From: Pseudomonas sp. Marseille-Q3773
GTDB lineage: Bacteria > Pseudomonadota > Gammaproteobacteria > Pseudomonadales > Pseudomonadaceae
Direction: 5' to 3'
NCBI RefSeq assembly: GCF_916618955.1
Contig: NZ_OU745390.1
Span: forward strand, 4,402,001-4,466,000
Length of the DNA: 64,000 nt
Of the stretch, positions 41,181-48,689 are shown one piece after another. Position 1 is the stretch's first letter. Each line of letters begins with the position of its first letter. The position numbers and the translations under genes were made by a program. The notes beneath the pieces were generated by a model, which was given only the letters and a program-made list of their open reading frames with translations, searched no databases and had not been told where the DNA came from.

Positions 41181-42077
41181 ATGGCCCACGACCTCCCTCC
41201 CCTCAACGCCCTGCGGGCCTTCGAGGCCACCGCCCGGCTGAATAGCGTCAGCCAGGCGGCTGAAGCGTTGCACGTTACCCATGGCGCAGTCAGCCGGCAA
41301 CTCAAGGTGCTTGAGGAGCACTTGGGCGTAGCGCTGTTCGTCAAGGATGGGCGCGGCATCAAACTCACAGATGCCGGTATGCGTCTGCGTGATGCCAGCG
41401 GCGAAGCCTTCGACCGGCTGCGCAGCGTATGTGTCGAGCTCAGCCGTGACGTGAGCGAGGCGCCGTTCGTGCTGGGCTGCTCGGGCAGCCTGCTGGCGCG
41501 CTGGTTCATCCCGCGGCTGGGGCGGCTGAAGGCCGATTTGCCCGAGCTGCGCCTGCACCTGTCGGCAGGCGAAGGCGACCTCGACCCGCGCCGGCCGGGG
41601 CTGGATGCGCTGTTGGTGTATGCCGAGCCACCCTGGCCGGCGGATATGCAGGTGCACGTGCTGGCCGAGGAACGCATCGGGCCAGTGCTCAGCCCGCATT
41701 TTAACGGTTTCGGGCGCTTGCAGGGTGCGCCCGCCAACGCCTTGCTCGGCGAAGCCTTGCTTCACACCACCTCGCGCCCGCAGGCCTGGCCGACCTGGGT
41801 GGCGAAACAAGGGCTGGACCCGGCGGCACTGCACTACGGGCAAGCGTTCGAGCACCTGTATTACCTGCTGGAAGCTGCCGTGGCGGGCCTGGGCGTCGCG
41901 ATTGCTCCGCAGCCGTTGGTCGCCGATGACCTGCGGGCCGGGCGCCTGAGTGCGCCTTGGGGGTTTTCTGGCACGTCTGCGGTGCTGGCGTTATGGGTGC
42001 CCCGGCGCGCCGTGGACGGGCGCGCCGAGCAATTGGCGCAGTGGCTACGTGCCGAACTGGCCGGACAAGGCGCCTAG
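41181..42077 (+). CDS. trpI: LysR-type activator of trpBA
   Basis: TrpI activates trpBA with indole-3-glycerol phosphate as inducer. The 298-residue product has the LysR helix-turn-helix ([38 protein letters not shown], about 8-55) and is divergent from trpB, the hallmark of the Pseudomonas trpI-trpBA locus. Start [11 protein letters not shown] at 41181 follows ACAGGTAAC; the frame is open to 41157 but would overlap the operator. Its stop overlaps the convergent gene by 4 bp. Confidence 0.94.
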   Translation: MAHDLPPLNALRAFEATARLNSVSQAAEALHVTHGAVSRQLKVLEEHLGVALFVKDGRGIKLTDAGMRLRDASGEAFDRLRSVCVELSRDVSEAPFVLGCSGSLLARWFIPRLGRLKADLPELRLHLSAGEGDLDPRRPGLDALLVYAEPPWPADMQVHVLAEERIGPVLSPHFNGFGRLQGAPANALLGEALLHTTSRPQAWPTWVAKQGLDPAALHYGQAFEHLYYLLEAAVAGLGVAIAPQPLVADDLRAGRLSAPWGFSGTSAVLALWVPRRAVDGRAEQLAQWLRAELAGQGA

Positions 42078-42397
42078 TTGCGTTTGCACAGCAGGTAGGC
42101 CGCCAGCAGGCCCACTGCACCGAGGGCAACGCCTGCCGTGGTGTAGGGGTGCTGCTGGGCGTAGTCACGGGTAGCGATACCGGTCTGGCGGGTGCGCTGC
42201 TTCACTTCTTCGTAGGCATCGCTCAGCAGGCTACGAGAATGACGAAGGGCGCTCTCGGCGCTGCTGCGGATGGCCTTGACCGACTTCTGGGACTCTTCCG
42301 ACGCGTCATGCTTGAGGCTTTCCAGGCTCTTCAGCAGGCTTTCGATCTCGGCTTCCATGCTTTCCAGGGACGCTTTACGCAGCGAATTGCGGGGCAT
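42074..42397 (-). CDS. DUF883 (ElaB/YqjD-like) inner-membrane anchored protein
   Basis: The 107-residue product has an amphipathic helical N-terminal region ([20 protein letters not shown], probably coiled coil) and one C-terminal membrane helix ([19 protein letters not shown]) followed by KRN. This is the layout of ElaB/YqjD/YgaM proteins, which tether ribosomes to the membrane in stationary phase in E. coli. Stationary-phase expression is likely by analogy. Confidence 0.88.
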   Translation of the reverse strand: MPRNSLRKASLESMEAEIESLLKSLESLKHDASEESQKSVKAIRSSAESALRHSRSLLSDAYEEVKQRTRQTGIATRDYAQQHPYTTAGVALGAVGLLAAYLLCKRN

Positions 42398-42547
42398 GTT
42401 GACTCTCCTTAGCGTTGTGGGCTGTAGAGGTTGCGACTGCCAAGCGAAGCGAAAGTGCGATCGAACTTTCCACATTCGTGCCGGCTCGCAGGTAAACCCT
42501 GCCTACGCTGCTAGGCTCAATCACACCGTCATCCAAGGAGAGTGCTC

Positions 42548-42763
42548 ATGACCGATCATCACACGTACAAAAAGATCGAGCTGGTAGGGTCTTCGACCAC
42601 CAGCATAGAAGAGGCGATCAACAATGCCCTCGCCGAAGCCGGGAAGAGCATCAAGCACCTGGAGTGGTTCGAGGTGGTCGACACCCGTGGCCATATCCGC
42701 GACAACAAGGCGGCGCACTTCCAGGTCACGCTGAAGGTTGGGTTCCGTATCGCCAACAGCTGA
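42548..42763 (+). CDS. Dodecin (flavin-binding storage protein)
   Basis: Dodecins form hollow 12-mers that hold flavin pairs, buffering free FMN/FAD. The 71-residue product ([41 protein letters not shown]) has the standard length and the conserved Trp that stacks on the flavin. AAGGAG lies 6 bases before the ATG at 42548. It stands alone, with its own terminator. Confidence 0.94.
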   Translation: MTDHHTYKKIELVGSSTTSIEEAINNALAEAGKSIKHLEWFEVVDTRGHIRDNKAAHFQVTLKVGFRIANS

Positions 42764-42811
42764 AATGTTACCGGGCTGGATGAGTCCGGCAGGATGGGAT
42801 ATTCAAGAAGC

Positions 42812-42836
42812 GGGCGCCTCGGCAGGCGCCCTTTCT
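42812..42836 (+). terminator. Terminator of the dodecin gene
   Basis: GGGCGCCT / AGGCGCCC form a perfect 8-bp stem with a CGGC loop followed by TTTCT. Confidence 0.85.
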
Positions 42837-42864
42837 GATCGCGTCTGCACAAGGAAAGTAATCG

Positions 42865-43086
42865 ATGAACAAACTGATTCTGGCGCTGGGTCTGATGAGC
42901 CTGGCCGGTGGTGCGTTGGCAGCAGGCAAGCCCTGCGAAGAGCTGAAGGCGGAGATTGCGGCCAAGCTGGATGCCAAGGGTGTTCAGGGATACACCCTGG
43001 AAGTAGTGAAGAAGGGCGAACCGGCGGGCAAGGTGATTGGTAGCTGCGAGGCCGGTACCAAAGAGATCGTGTATCGCCGTGGCTGA
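42865..43086 (+). CDS. DUF1161 small secreted protein, copy 1
   Basis: The 73-residue product has a signal peptide (MNKLILALGLMSLAGGALAA) and a mature domain KPCEELKAEIAAKLDAKGVQ...YTLEVV...GSCEAGTKEIVYRR with two conserved cysteines. This is the DUF1161 family of small periplasmic proteins, function unknown. A paralogue lies 1.8 kb away at 44867-45100 with the same PCEELKAEI motif. Confidence 0.88.
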   Translation: MNKLILALGLMSLAGGALAAGKPCEELKAEIAAKLDAKGVQGYTLEVVKKGEPAGKVIGSCEAGTKEIVYRRG

Positions 43087-43136
43087 TGGCATGGCGTCAT
43101 CGCCGGACAGATAGGCGTTGACCATGGCGCTGTCCG

Positions 43137-43175
43137 TGTAGGCGCGGCCTTGTGTCGCGAAGGGCCGCGCCTACA
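43137..43175. repeat. Short palindromic repeat (GCGGCCTTG-GTCGCGA family)
   Basis: TGTAGGCGCGGCC and GGCCGCGCCTACA are a perfect 13-bp inverted repeat around a 13-base loop. The core GCGGCCTTGTGTCGCGA recurs with one change at 47223-47239, so this is a dispersed element different from the REPs. It separates convergent genes. Confidence 0.75.
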
Positions 43176-43207
43176 GGTGACCGCGGCGGGTTTGCCGGCG
43201 CCGAAGG

Positions 43208-44212
43208 TCATTCGGCCCTGAGGGCCTGCGCCAGCAGTTCATAGGACCGCACCCGGTCGGCATGCTCATACAGGTCACAGGTAAAGATCAGCTCGTCCGC
43301 CCCGGTCTGCTCCAGCAGTACTTCCACCTTGGCCCGCACTTTCTGCGGGCTACCGATCATCGCCAGGCCCAGGAAGCTGCCCACCGCCTCTCGCTCATGC
43401 GGTAGCCACAGGCCATCCATGCTCGCCACCGGCGGCTTCTGCATCAGGCTCTGCCCGCGTATCAGCGCCAGGATGCGCTGGTACACCGAGGTGGCCAGGT
43501 ATTCGGCCTTTTCATCGGTTTCAGCCACGACCATGGGAATGCCCACCATCACGTACGGTTTGTCCAGCGTGGTGGAGGGCTTGAAGTGGTTGCGGTACAC
43601 GCGGATCGCCTCGTGCATGTAGCGTGGTGCGAAGTGCGAGGCGAAGGCGTAGGGCATGCCGCGCATGCCGGCCAACTGGGCACTGAACAGGCTGGAGCCA
43701 AGCAGCCACATGGGCACATCGGTATCGTGACCTGGCACCGCGATGACTTTCTGGTCATCGGTACGCGGGCCAAGATAACGCGACAGCTCCTCGACATCGT
43801 CCGGGAAATCGTCCGGGCCGCCAGCACGGTCGCGGCGCAGGGCGTAGGCGGTCATCTGGTCGGAACCCGGAGCGCGGCCCAGGCCAAGGTCGATACGCCC
43901 CGGGTACAGGCTGGCCAGGGTGCCGAACTGTTCGGCGATCACCAGCGGTGCATGGTTGGGCAGCATGACCCCGCCGGAACCCACGCGAATGCTCGAAGTA
44001 CCGCTGGCCAGGTAGCCGATCAGTACTGCAGTTGCCGAGCTGGCGATGCCGTCCATGTTGTGGTGCTCAGCCACCCAGAAGCGGTGGTAGCCAAAGCGTT
44101 CGACGTGTTGCGCCAGGTCCAGCGAGTTGCGTAGCGACTGCGCCGGGCCGGCGTCGGCGCGCACCGGCACCAAGTCGAGGGTGGATATTTTCAGGTCACG
44201 CAGCTGTGTCAT
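43208..44212 (-). CDS. Luciferase-like flavin monooxygenase (group 1, MsnO8-like)
   Basis: The 334-residue product is a bacterial-luciferase-fold protein of the group with no identified substrate: [20 protein letters not shown] near 9-28, [20 protein letters not shown] near 40-59 and [20 protein letters not shown] near 103-122. These typically use FMNH2 and O2. The start at 44212 (MTQLRDLK) follows CGGAGG; the frame is open to 44383 without a better site. Divergent from osmC. Confidence 0.87.
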   Translation of the reverse strand: MTQLRDLKISTLDLVPVRADAGPAQSLRNSLDLAQHVERFGYHRFWVAEHHNMDGIASSATAVLIGYLASGTSSIRVGSGGVMLPNHAPLVIAEQFGTLASLYPGRIDLGLGRAPGSDQMTAYALRRDRAGGPDDFPDDVEELSRYLGPRTDDQKVIAVPGHDTDVPMWLLGSSLFSAQLAGMRGMPYAFASHFAPRYMHEAIRVYRNHFKPSTTLDKPYVMVGIPMVVAETDEKAEYLATSVYQRILALIRGQSLMQKPPVASMDGLWLPHEREAVGSFLGLAMIGSPQKVRAKVEVLLEQTGADELIFTCDLYEHADRVRSYELLAQALRAE

Positions 44213-44367
44213 GGAGCCTCCGCGGAAGTAGTTGGCCAGAGGCCTTTTTGACTCTGTATGGGCGCATTCGTTGGATTCAATGCCTGCAGTCAGATTGCGC
44301 TGAACTTGCCCGGCGCGACAGGCCTCTGAACCGGTAGACGTCTGTAACCCAGTAACCAGGAGGCAGC

Positions 44368-44793
44368 ATGAAAAAGACAGCATCGGCGATCTGGCAAGGT
44401 GGCCTGAAGGACGGCAAGGGCCTGCTTTCCACGGAAAGCGGGGCGCTCAAGCAGAACCCCTATGGCTTCAATACCCGTTTCGAAGGGTCGCCCGGCACGA
44501 ACCCGGAGGAGCTGATCGGTGCGGCACATGCTGGCTGTTTCTCGATGGCGCTGTCGATGATGCTGGGTGAAGCGGGGCTGACCGCCGAGCGCATCGACAC
44601 GGCTGCCGAGGTGACACTCGACAAGCAACCTGATGGCTTTGCCATTACCGCCGTGCACCTGGTATTGCGGGCCAAGGTGCCCGGGGCAAGCGAGGCGCAG
44701 TTCCTGGAGATCGCCAACAAAGCCAAGGCCGGCTGCCCAGTGTCCAAGGTGCTCAACGCCAAGATCAGCCTGGATGCGGCGCTGGTGGGTTGA
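44368..44793 (+). CDS. osmC: OsmC-family peroxiredoxin
   Basis: OsmC reduces organic hydroperoxides using two thiol cysteines. The 141-residue product has the peroxidatic cysteine in [15 protein letters not shown] near 51-65 and the resolving cysteine in [10 protein letters not shown] near 121, at the usual positions. It begins [16 protein letters not shown] after AGGAGG. In E. coli osmC is induced by osmotic and stationary stress. Located 155 bp from the divergent monooxygenase. Confidence 0.93.
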   Translation: MKKTASAIWQGGLKDGKGLLSTESGALKQNPYGFNTRFEGSPGTNPEELIGAAHAGCFSMALSMMLGEAGLTAERIDTAAEVTLDKQPDGFAITAVHLVLRAKVPGASEAQFLEIANKAKAGCPVSKVLNAKISLDAALVG

Positions 44794-44866
44794 AGCGGTG
44801 CAATGGGGGCAATTTGCTGTAGGCTAGACCGCGTCGGCAGCATGCTGCCCTTTGAGGAGCCGTTTC

Positions 44867-45100
44867 ATGATACGCGTAGCAATCGCCGTGTTGGCTTCCC
44901 TAATCGCCACTTCTGCATTGGCGGCGGTAAAGCCGTGCGAGGAGCTCAAGGCCGAGATCGAGGCCAAGATACAGGCCCAGGGGGTTGCCTCCTACACCTT
45001 GGAGATCGTGCCCAACAGCGAGGTCAAGGACCCGAACATGGTCGTCGGGACCTGCGATGGCGGGACCAGGAAGATCATCTACCAGAAGAACGATCAGTAG
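44867..45100 (+). CDS. DUF1161 small secreted protein, copy 2
   Basis: The 77-residue product has a signal peptide (MIRVAIAVLASLIATSALAA) and KPCEELKAEIEAKIQAQGVA...YTLEIV...GTCDGGTRKIIY with both family cysteines; it is a paralogue of the 42865-43086 product. GAGGAG precedes the ATG at 44867, ruling out the start five codons upstream. Function unknown. Confidence 0.88.
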   Translation: MIRVAIAVLASLIATSALAAVKPCEELKAEIEAKIQAQGVASYTLEIVPNSEVKDPNMVVGTCDGGTRKIIYQKNDQ

Positions 45101-45109
45101 CTTCGCAAC

Positions 45110-45132
45110 CTGGGGCTGCGTTGCAGCCCCGG
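45110..45132. terminator. Hairpin between convergent genes
   Basis: CTGGGGCTGC and GCAGCCCCGG form a near-perfect 10-bp stem with a GTT loop in the 34-bp gap after DUF1161 copy 2, likely ending both flanking transcripts. Confidence 0.65.
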
Positions 45133-45134
45133 AT

Positions 45135-45548
45135 TCAGGGGATGCAGAACACTTCGCTGGGTTCGTTGACCACCACCTTGCGGTTGCCGTCATACAGCAG
45201 CACCTGCGGCTCCATCACCGGTGCCCTTGCCTCCAGGCGATAGCGTTCACCGGCCTTGAAGTTGTCGAAGCGCACGGTCAGGTAACAGGTGCGGTCTCTT
45301 GGGTCGGTAGTAATGCCGCCTGAGTAGATCTCGTAATCGAAACGCACGACCAGCTCGTGCTTGCCGGGCGTCACCTGAAAGTAACGGCCATCATCCAGAC
45401 GCTTGCCGTCGAGGCGGTCGGCCATGATTACCCTGCCCGGAGTCATGGTGTACAGGTCGACCCAGGCCTGCTTGGGATCGACGGGCGGCAAGGGGCTGGC
45501 GCAGGCCCCCAGGGTACTGAGAGCGATCAGCATCATCGGCTGGCGCAT
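45135..45548 (-). CDS. Small outer-membrane lipoprotein of unknown function, copy A
   Basis: The 137-residue product has a lipoprotein signal with lipobox LGAC (Cys16), then PKQAWVDLY, RYFQVTPGKHELVVRF and CYLTVRFDNFKAGERYRLEA. It is a paralogue of the next gene upstream (same length; shared QAWxDL and xYFxVxPGxHELxVR motifs). The pattern resembles PEGA/DUF2846-like surface domains, not proven. It follows the paralogue by 55 bp on the same strand. Confidence 0.8.
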   Translation of the reverse strand: MRQPMMLIALSTLGACASPLPPVDPKQAWVDLYTMTPGRVIMADRLDGKRLDDGRYFQVTPGKHELVVRFDYEIYSGGITTDPRDRTCYLTVRFDNFKAGERYRLEARAPVMEPQVLLYDGNRKVVVNEPSEVFCIP

Positions 45549-45603
45549 GGCAAGACTCCCGCTTGCGATTCACAAGGTACAAGCATAGCGCCATTTGCGC
45601 CTG

Positions 45604-46017
45604 TCAGCTGTGCTGGCAGCCCGCAGGCAAGCCCTGCCCGACCAGCTTCTGCTGATGGTCGTAGAGCTTGATCCAGGGACGGAAACCGATGCTGCCCGCC
45701 TGCAGCTGGTAACGCTGGCCGGCGCTGAAGTCCTTGAAGGTCAGCTTGACCTGGCAGTCGCGCCACAGCGGCTCGTCGACTGGGCCGATATTGCTGGGGG
45801 TAACCGGGAACTGGTAGCGCACGGTCAGCTCGTGGCTGCCGGGCGGCACTTCGAAATAGCGGCTGTCGGCCCAGTCTCGTTCATCGACTTGCAGCGCATG
45901 CAACGAGGTATTGTCGTACGGGGTGAGGTCGATCCACGCCTGGTTCGGGTCAGGGTCTGGCAGGGTCGAGCAGGCGGATAACAGCAACAGTGAGCCGGCG
46001 ACCAACAGTGCGCGCAT
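45604..46017 (-). CDS. Small outer-membrane lipoprotein of unknown function, copy B
   Basis: The 137-residue product has lipobox LSAC (Cys16), PNQAWIDLTPYD, RYFEVPPGSHELTVRYQF, CQVKLTFKDFSAGQRYQLQA and a C-terminal GCQHS; it is the paralogue of copy A. The start at 46017 follows AAGGGGGAG; the open frame to 46290 is antisense to the next gene. Divergent from the lipoprotein metallopeptidase 66 bp away. Confidence 0.82.
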   Translation of the reverse strand: MRALLVAGSLLLLSACSTLPDPDPNQAWIDLTPYDNTSLHALQVDERDWADSRYFEVPPGSHELTVRYQFPVTPSNIGPVDEPLWRDCQVKLTFKDFSAGQRYQLQAGSIGFRPWIKLYDHQQKLVGQGLPAGCQHS

Positions 46018-46083
46018 GGCGAAACTCCCCCTTGGCGAGATAATCTTGAAGTGAAACGGCCTACAGCGAGTCTGACGTACCGG

Positions 46084-47220
46084 ATGCGTGGATTTTTTCT
46101 TGTTCAGCGCTCGGGCCCTGGGGCACTCGACCGCATTTTTACGCGTTTGGTTCCCCCGCTTGCCGCGCTCCTGCTGAACGGTTGCGCCAGTACGGCCTAT
46201 TATGGGCAGTTGGCCGAAGGCCAGTGGCAACTGCTGCGCGCCCGTCAGTCGGTGGAGCGGCTGGTGGCCGATCCTGCTACGCCGCCGCAATTACGTGAGC
46301 GCCTGACGCATGCTGAACAGGCGCGTGTGTTTGCCAGCCAACAGCTGAAACTGCCGGATAATCGCAGCTACCGGGTCTACGTGGAACTCGGTCGGCCCTA
46401 CGTGGTGTGGAATGTGTTCGCCACGCCCGAGTTGTCGTTGCAGCCGGTCACGCACTGCTTCCCGATCGCCGGCTGCGTGGCGTATCGCGGTTACTACCAG
46501 CTTGGCGCGGCACGCGGGGCTGCGGCGCTGATGCGGCAGGACGGCATGGACGTGTACGTGAGCGGCGTGGAGGCCTATTCGACCTTGGGCTGGTTCGATG
46601 ACCCGATCCTGTCGACAATGGTTGGCTGGGGCGATGAGCGCCTGGCCACGCTGATCTTCCACGAGCTGGCCCACCAGCGCTTCTATGTGCAGGACGACAC
46701 CGAGTTCAACGAATCATTTGCCTCCTTTGTCGAGCAGGAGGGCACGCGGCAATGGCGCGTGGCGCGCGGGCTCGCAGTGGTTGACCAGGCCCAGGGGCAG
46801 CAGCGTGACCAGTTCATCCGGCTGGTGCTGGCCAGCCGCGAGCGGTTGCAGGCTGTTTATGCCGGGCCGCTGGATGAGGCGCACAAGCGGGTGGCCAAGC
46901 AGGCTGAGTTCGAACGGCTGAGGCGAGAGTACCAGCTGCTGCGTGATGGCCAATGGGGCGGCGACAAGCGTTACGACGCCTGGGTATACGGGCCGATGAA
47001 CAATGCCAAGCTGTTGCCGTTCGGGCTGTATGACCAGTGGGTGCCAGCGTTCGCGGCGCTGTTCCGCGAGGTGGGTGGGGACTGGGCGCGGTTTTACGAG
47101 CGGGTGGAGCAGTTGGGAAGGCTGCCGATCGAAGAGCGCAAGGCGGCGTTGCAGCGGTTGATGGTTGCCCCGTCAGATGTTGCTGCCCATCGCGGTGCAA
47201 AGCCTACGCGGCCCTGGTAG
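46084..47220 (+). CDS. Lipoprotein zinc aminopeptidase (DUF2265-like)
   Basis: The product (378 residues from this ATG) has a lipobox ending in LNGC and a gluzincin-type zinc site HELAH near 193-197 followed by NESFASFVE, giving the third ligand Glu near 210. It resembles the predicted aminopeptidases of the DUF2265 group, which are lipid-anchored in the envelope. The start is unsure: GTG at 46051 adds 11 residues, and neither has a good ribosome-binding site. Divergent from the paired lipoproteins. Substrate unknown. Confidence 0.82.
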   Translation: MRGFFLVQRSGPGALDRIFTRLVPPLAALLLNGCASTAYYGQLAEGQWQLLRARQSVERLVADPATPPQLRERLTHAEQARVFASQQLKLPDNRSYRVYVELGRPYVVWNVFATPELSLQPVTHCFPIAGCVAYRGYYQLGAARGAAALMRQDGMDVYVSGVEAYSTLGWFDDPILSTMVGWGDERLATLIFHELAHQRFYVQDDTEFNESFASFVEQEGTRQWRVARGLAVVDQAQGQQRDQFIRLVLASRERLQAVYAGPLDEAHKRVAKQAEFERLRREYQLLRDGQWGGDKRYDAWVYGPMNNAKLLPFGLYDQWVPAFAALFREVGGDWARFYERVEQLGRLPIEERKAALQRLMVAPSDVAAHRGAKPTRPW

Positions 47221-47222
47221 CA

Positions 47223-47256
47223 GCGGCCTTGCGTCGCGATGGGCTGCAAAGCAGCC
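47223..47256. repeat. Short palindromic repeat, second copy of the GCGGCCTTG-GTCGCGA family
   Basis: GCGGCCTTGCGTCGCGA matches the core at 43144-43160 with one change and is followed by GGGCTGCAAAGCAGCCCC, a tight hairpin. It lies between convergent genes and may serve as a terminator-like structure. Confidence 0.6.
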
Positions 47257-47265
47257 CCATGGCCC

Positions 47266-47916
47266 TCAAGCCTCGAGAAACGCCCGATGCATTTCAGCCA
47301 AGGTTGCAAAGTGATAGGCCGGCTCCTCCGCCATCAACTCCTCCTGGCTGCCAAACCCATACCCCACCGCCACCGCCTGCAAGCCGTTGCTGCGCGCACC
47401 GATCAGGTCATGCTTGCGGTCACCGATCATCAGCGTCTGCGCCGGGTCGAGCCCTTCTTCGTCCAGCAGATGGCGAATCAGCTCGACCTTGTTGGTGCGC
47501 GTGCCATCCAGCTCACTGCCGTAGATCACCTTGAAATGGTGGTCGAAGGCGAAGTGGCGGGCGATTTCTCGGGCGAATTCCCAAGGCTTGGAGGTGGCGA
47601 TATACAGCGTGCGACCTTGGCTGTTCAGGGCCGCGAGCAATTCCGGCACACCTTCGAACACCAGATTTTCGTACAGGCCGGTGACGCGGAAGCGTTCCCG
47701 GTAGAAATTCACCGCCTCCCAGGCCTTGGCCTCGTCGAAGCTGTAGAACTGCATGAACGCCTGCAGCAAGGGCGGGCCGATGAAGTGCTCGAGGCGGGCC
47801 AGGTCCGGCTCGTCGATGCCCAGCTTGGCCAGGGCGTACTGGATCGAGCGGGTGATGCCCAGGCGTGGGTCGGTCAGCGTACCGTCAAGGTCGAAGAGGA
47901 TGTTCTGCTGGTGCAT
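47266..47916 (-). CDS. HAD-family hydrolase (phosphoglycolate-phosphatase-like)
   Basis: The 216-residue product has HAD motif I FDLDGTLTDPRLG near 8-20, motif II ATSKPWEF near 108 and motif IV MIGDRKHDLIGAR near 162-174, with the alpha-helical cap of the Gph/PpaX group. The substrate is a small phosphoester, not predictable from sequence. REP repeats lie on its upstream side. Confidence 0.9.
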   Translation of the reverse strand: MHQQNILFDLDGTLTDPRLGITRSIQYALAKLGIDEPDLARLEHFIGPPLLQAFMQFYSFDEAKAWEAVNFYRERFRVTGLYENLVFEGVPELLAALNSQGRTLYIATSKPWEFAREIARHFAFDHHFKVIYGSELDGTRTNKVELIRHLLDEEGLDPAQTLMIGDRKHDLIGARSNGLQAVAVGYGFGSQEELMAEEPAYHFATLAEMHRAFLEA

Positions 47917-47950
47917 TTACATAGGTTCCACTTGAGTGCTGCGTGGCGTT

Positions 47951-48034
47951 CTTCGCGGGCTCGCCCGCTCCCACAGGTACAGCGCTGGCCTTGAAGACCC
48001 CACTAGACCTGTAGGAGCGGGCAAGCCCGCGAAT
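47951..48034. repeat. REP element pair (inverted)
   Basis: CTTCGCGGGCTCGCCCGCTC leading into CCACAGG, and ACCTGTAGGAGCGGGCAAGC leading into CCGCGAA, are opposed copies of the REP motif with a 30-bp spacer. The pair lies between two leftward genes. Confidence 0.9.
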
Positions 48035-48038
48035 GCGG

Positions 48039-48587
48039 TCATTCAGGTTGATCGAAGCCTTCGGCCAGGTGCTGGTCCTTGAGCTTCACATAGTTGCTGG
48101 CGCTGTAGGCAAAGAACGCGTGCTCCTTGTCGTTCAGCAGCCGCGCCTGTTGTACCGGGCTGCCCATGTACAGGTAGCCGCTGACCAGGCGTTTGCCCGG
48201 CGGTACCAGGCTGCCGGCGCCAATGATCACTTCGTCCTCGACGATGGCGCCATCCATGATGGTGCTGCCCATGCCGACCAGGATGCGGTTGCCCAGGGTG
48301 CAGCCATGCAACATGACCTTGTGGCCGATGGTCACCTCGTCGCCGATGATCAGCGGGAAGCCGTCAGGGTTGAACGAGCTGGCGTGGGTGATGTGCAGGA
48401 CACTGCCGTCCTGCACGCTGGTGCGTGCGCCGATGCGGATACGGTGCATGTCGCCGCGCACCACGGTCAGCGGCCACACCGAGCTGTCCTCACCGATCTC
48501 CACGTCGCCCAGCACGACCGCCGAACGGTCGACGAAGGCCCGTGGTCCAACTTTCGGAGTGTGTTGCTGGAAGCTTCGGATGGCCAT
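48039..48587 (-). CDS. Gamma-carbonic-anhydrase-like left-handed beta-helix protein
   Basis: The 182-residue product is a trimeric hexapeptide-repeat protein: AVVLGDVEIGEDSSVWPLTVVRGD, with INCAN-type turns, and the zinc histidines expected of gamma-carbonic anhydrases in DMHRIRIGA, ITHAS and IGHKVMLHGC. Some members of this group (for example PaaY) act as thioesterases, so activity is uncertain. The start at 48587 (MAIRSFQQHTP) gives the usual family beginning; a start five codons upstream is possible. Divergent from prlC. Confidence 0.88.
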   Translation of the reverse strand: MAIRSFQQHTPKVGPRAFVDRSAVVLGDVEIGEDSSVWPLTVVRGDMHRIRIGARTSVQDGSVLHITHASSFNPDGFPLIIGDEVTIGHKVMLHGCTLGNRILVGMGSTIMDGAIVEDEVIIGAGSLVPPGKRLVSGYLYMGSPVQQARLLNDKEHAFFAYSASNYVKLKDQHLAEGFDQPE

Positions 48588-48689
48588 GATAGCGTCTCTC
48601 ATCTGTGCCGATAGGCAGGCTGCCTGCTGCGGTCGGCGTCGATTGTAATTAAGATGGGGCAGTGTTTCTTCTGCCAAGGTATCCAAACC

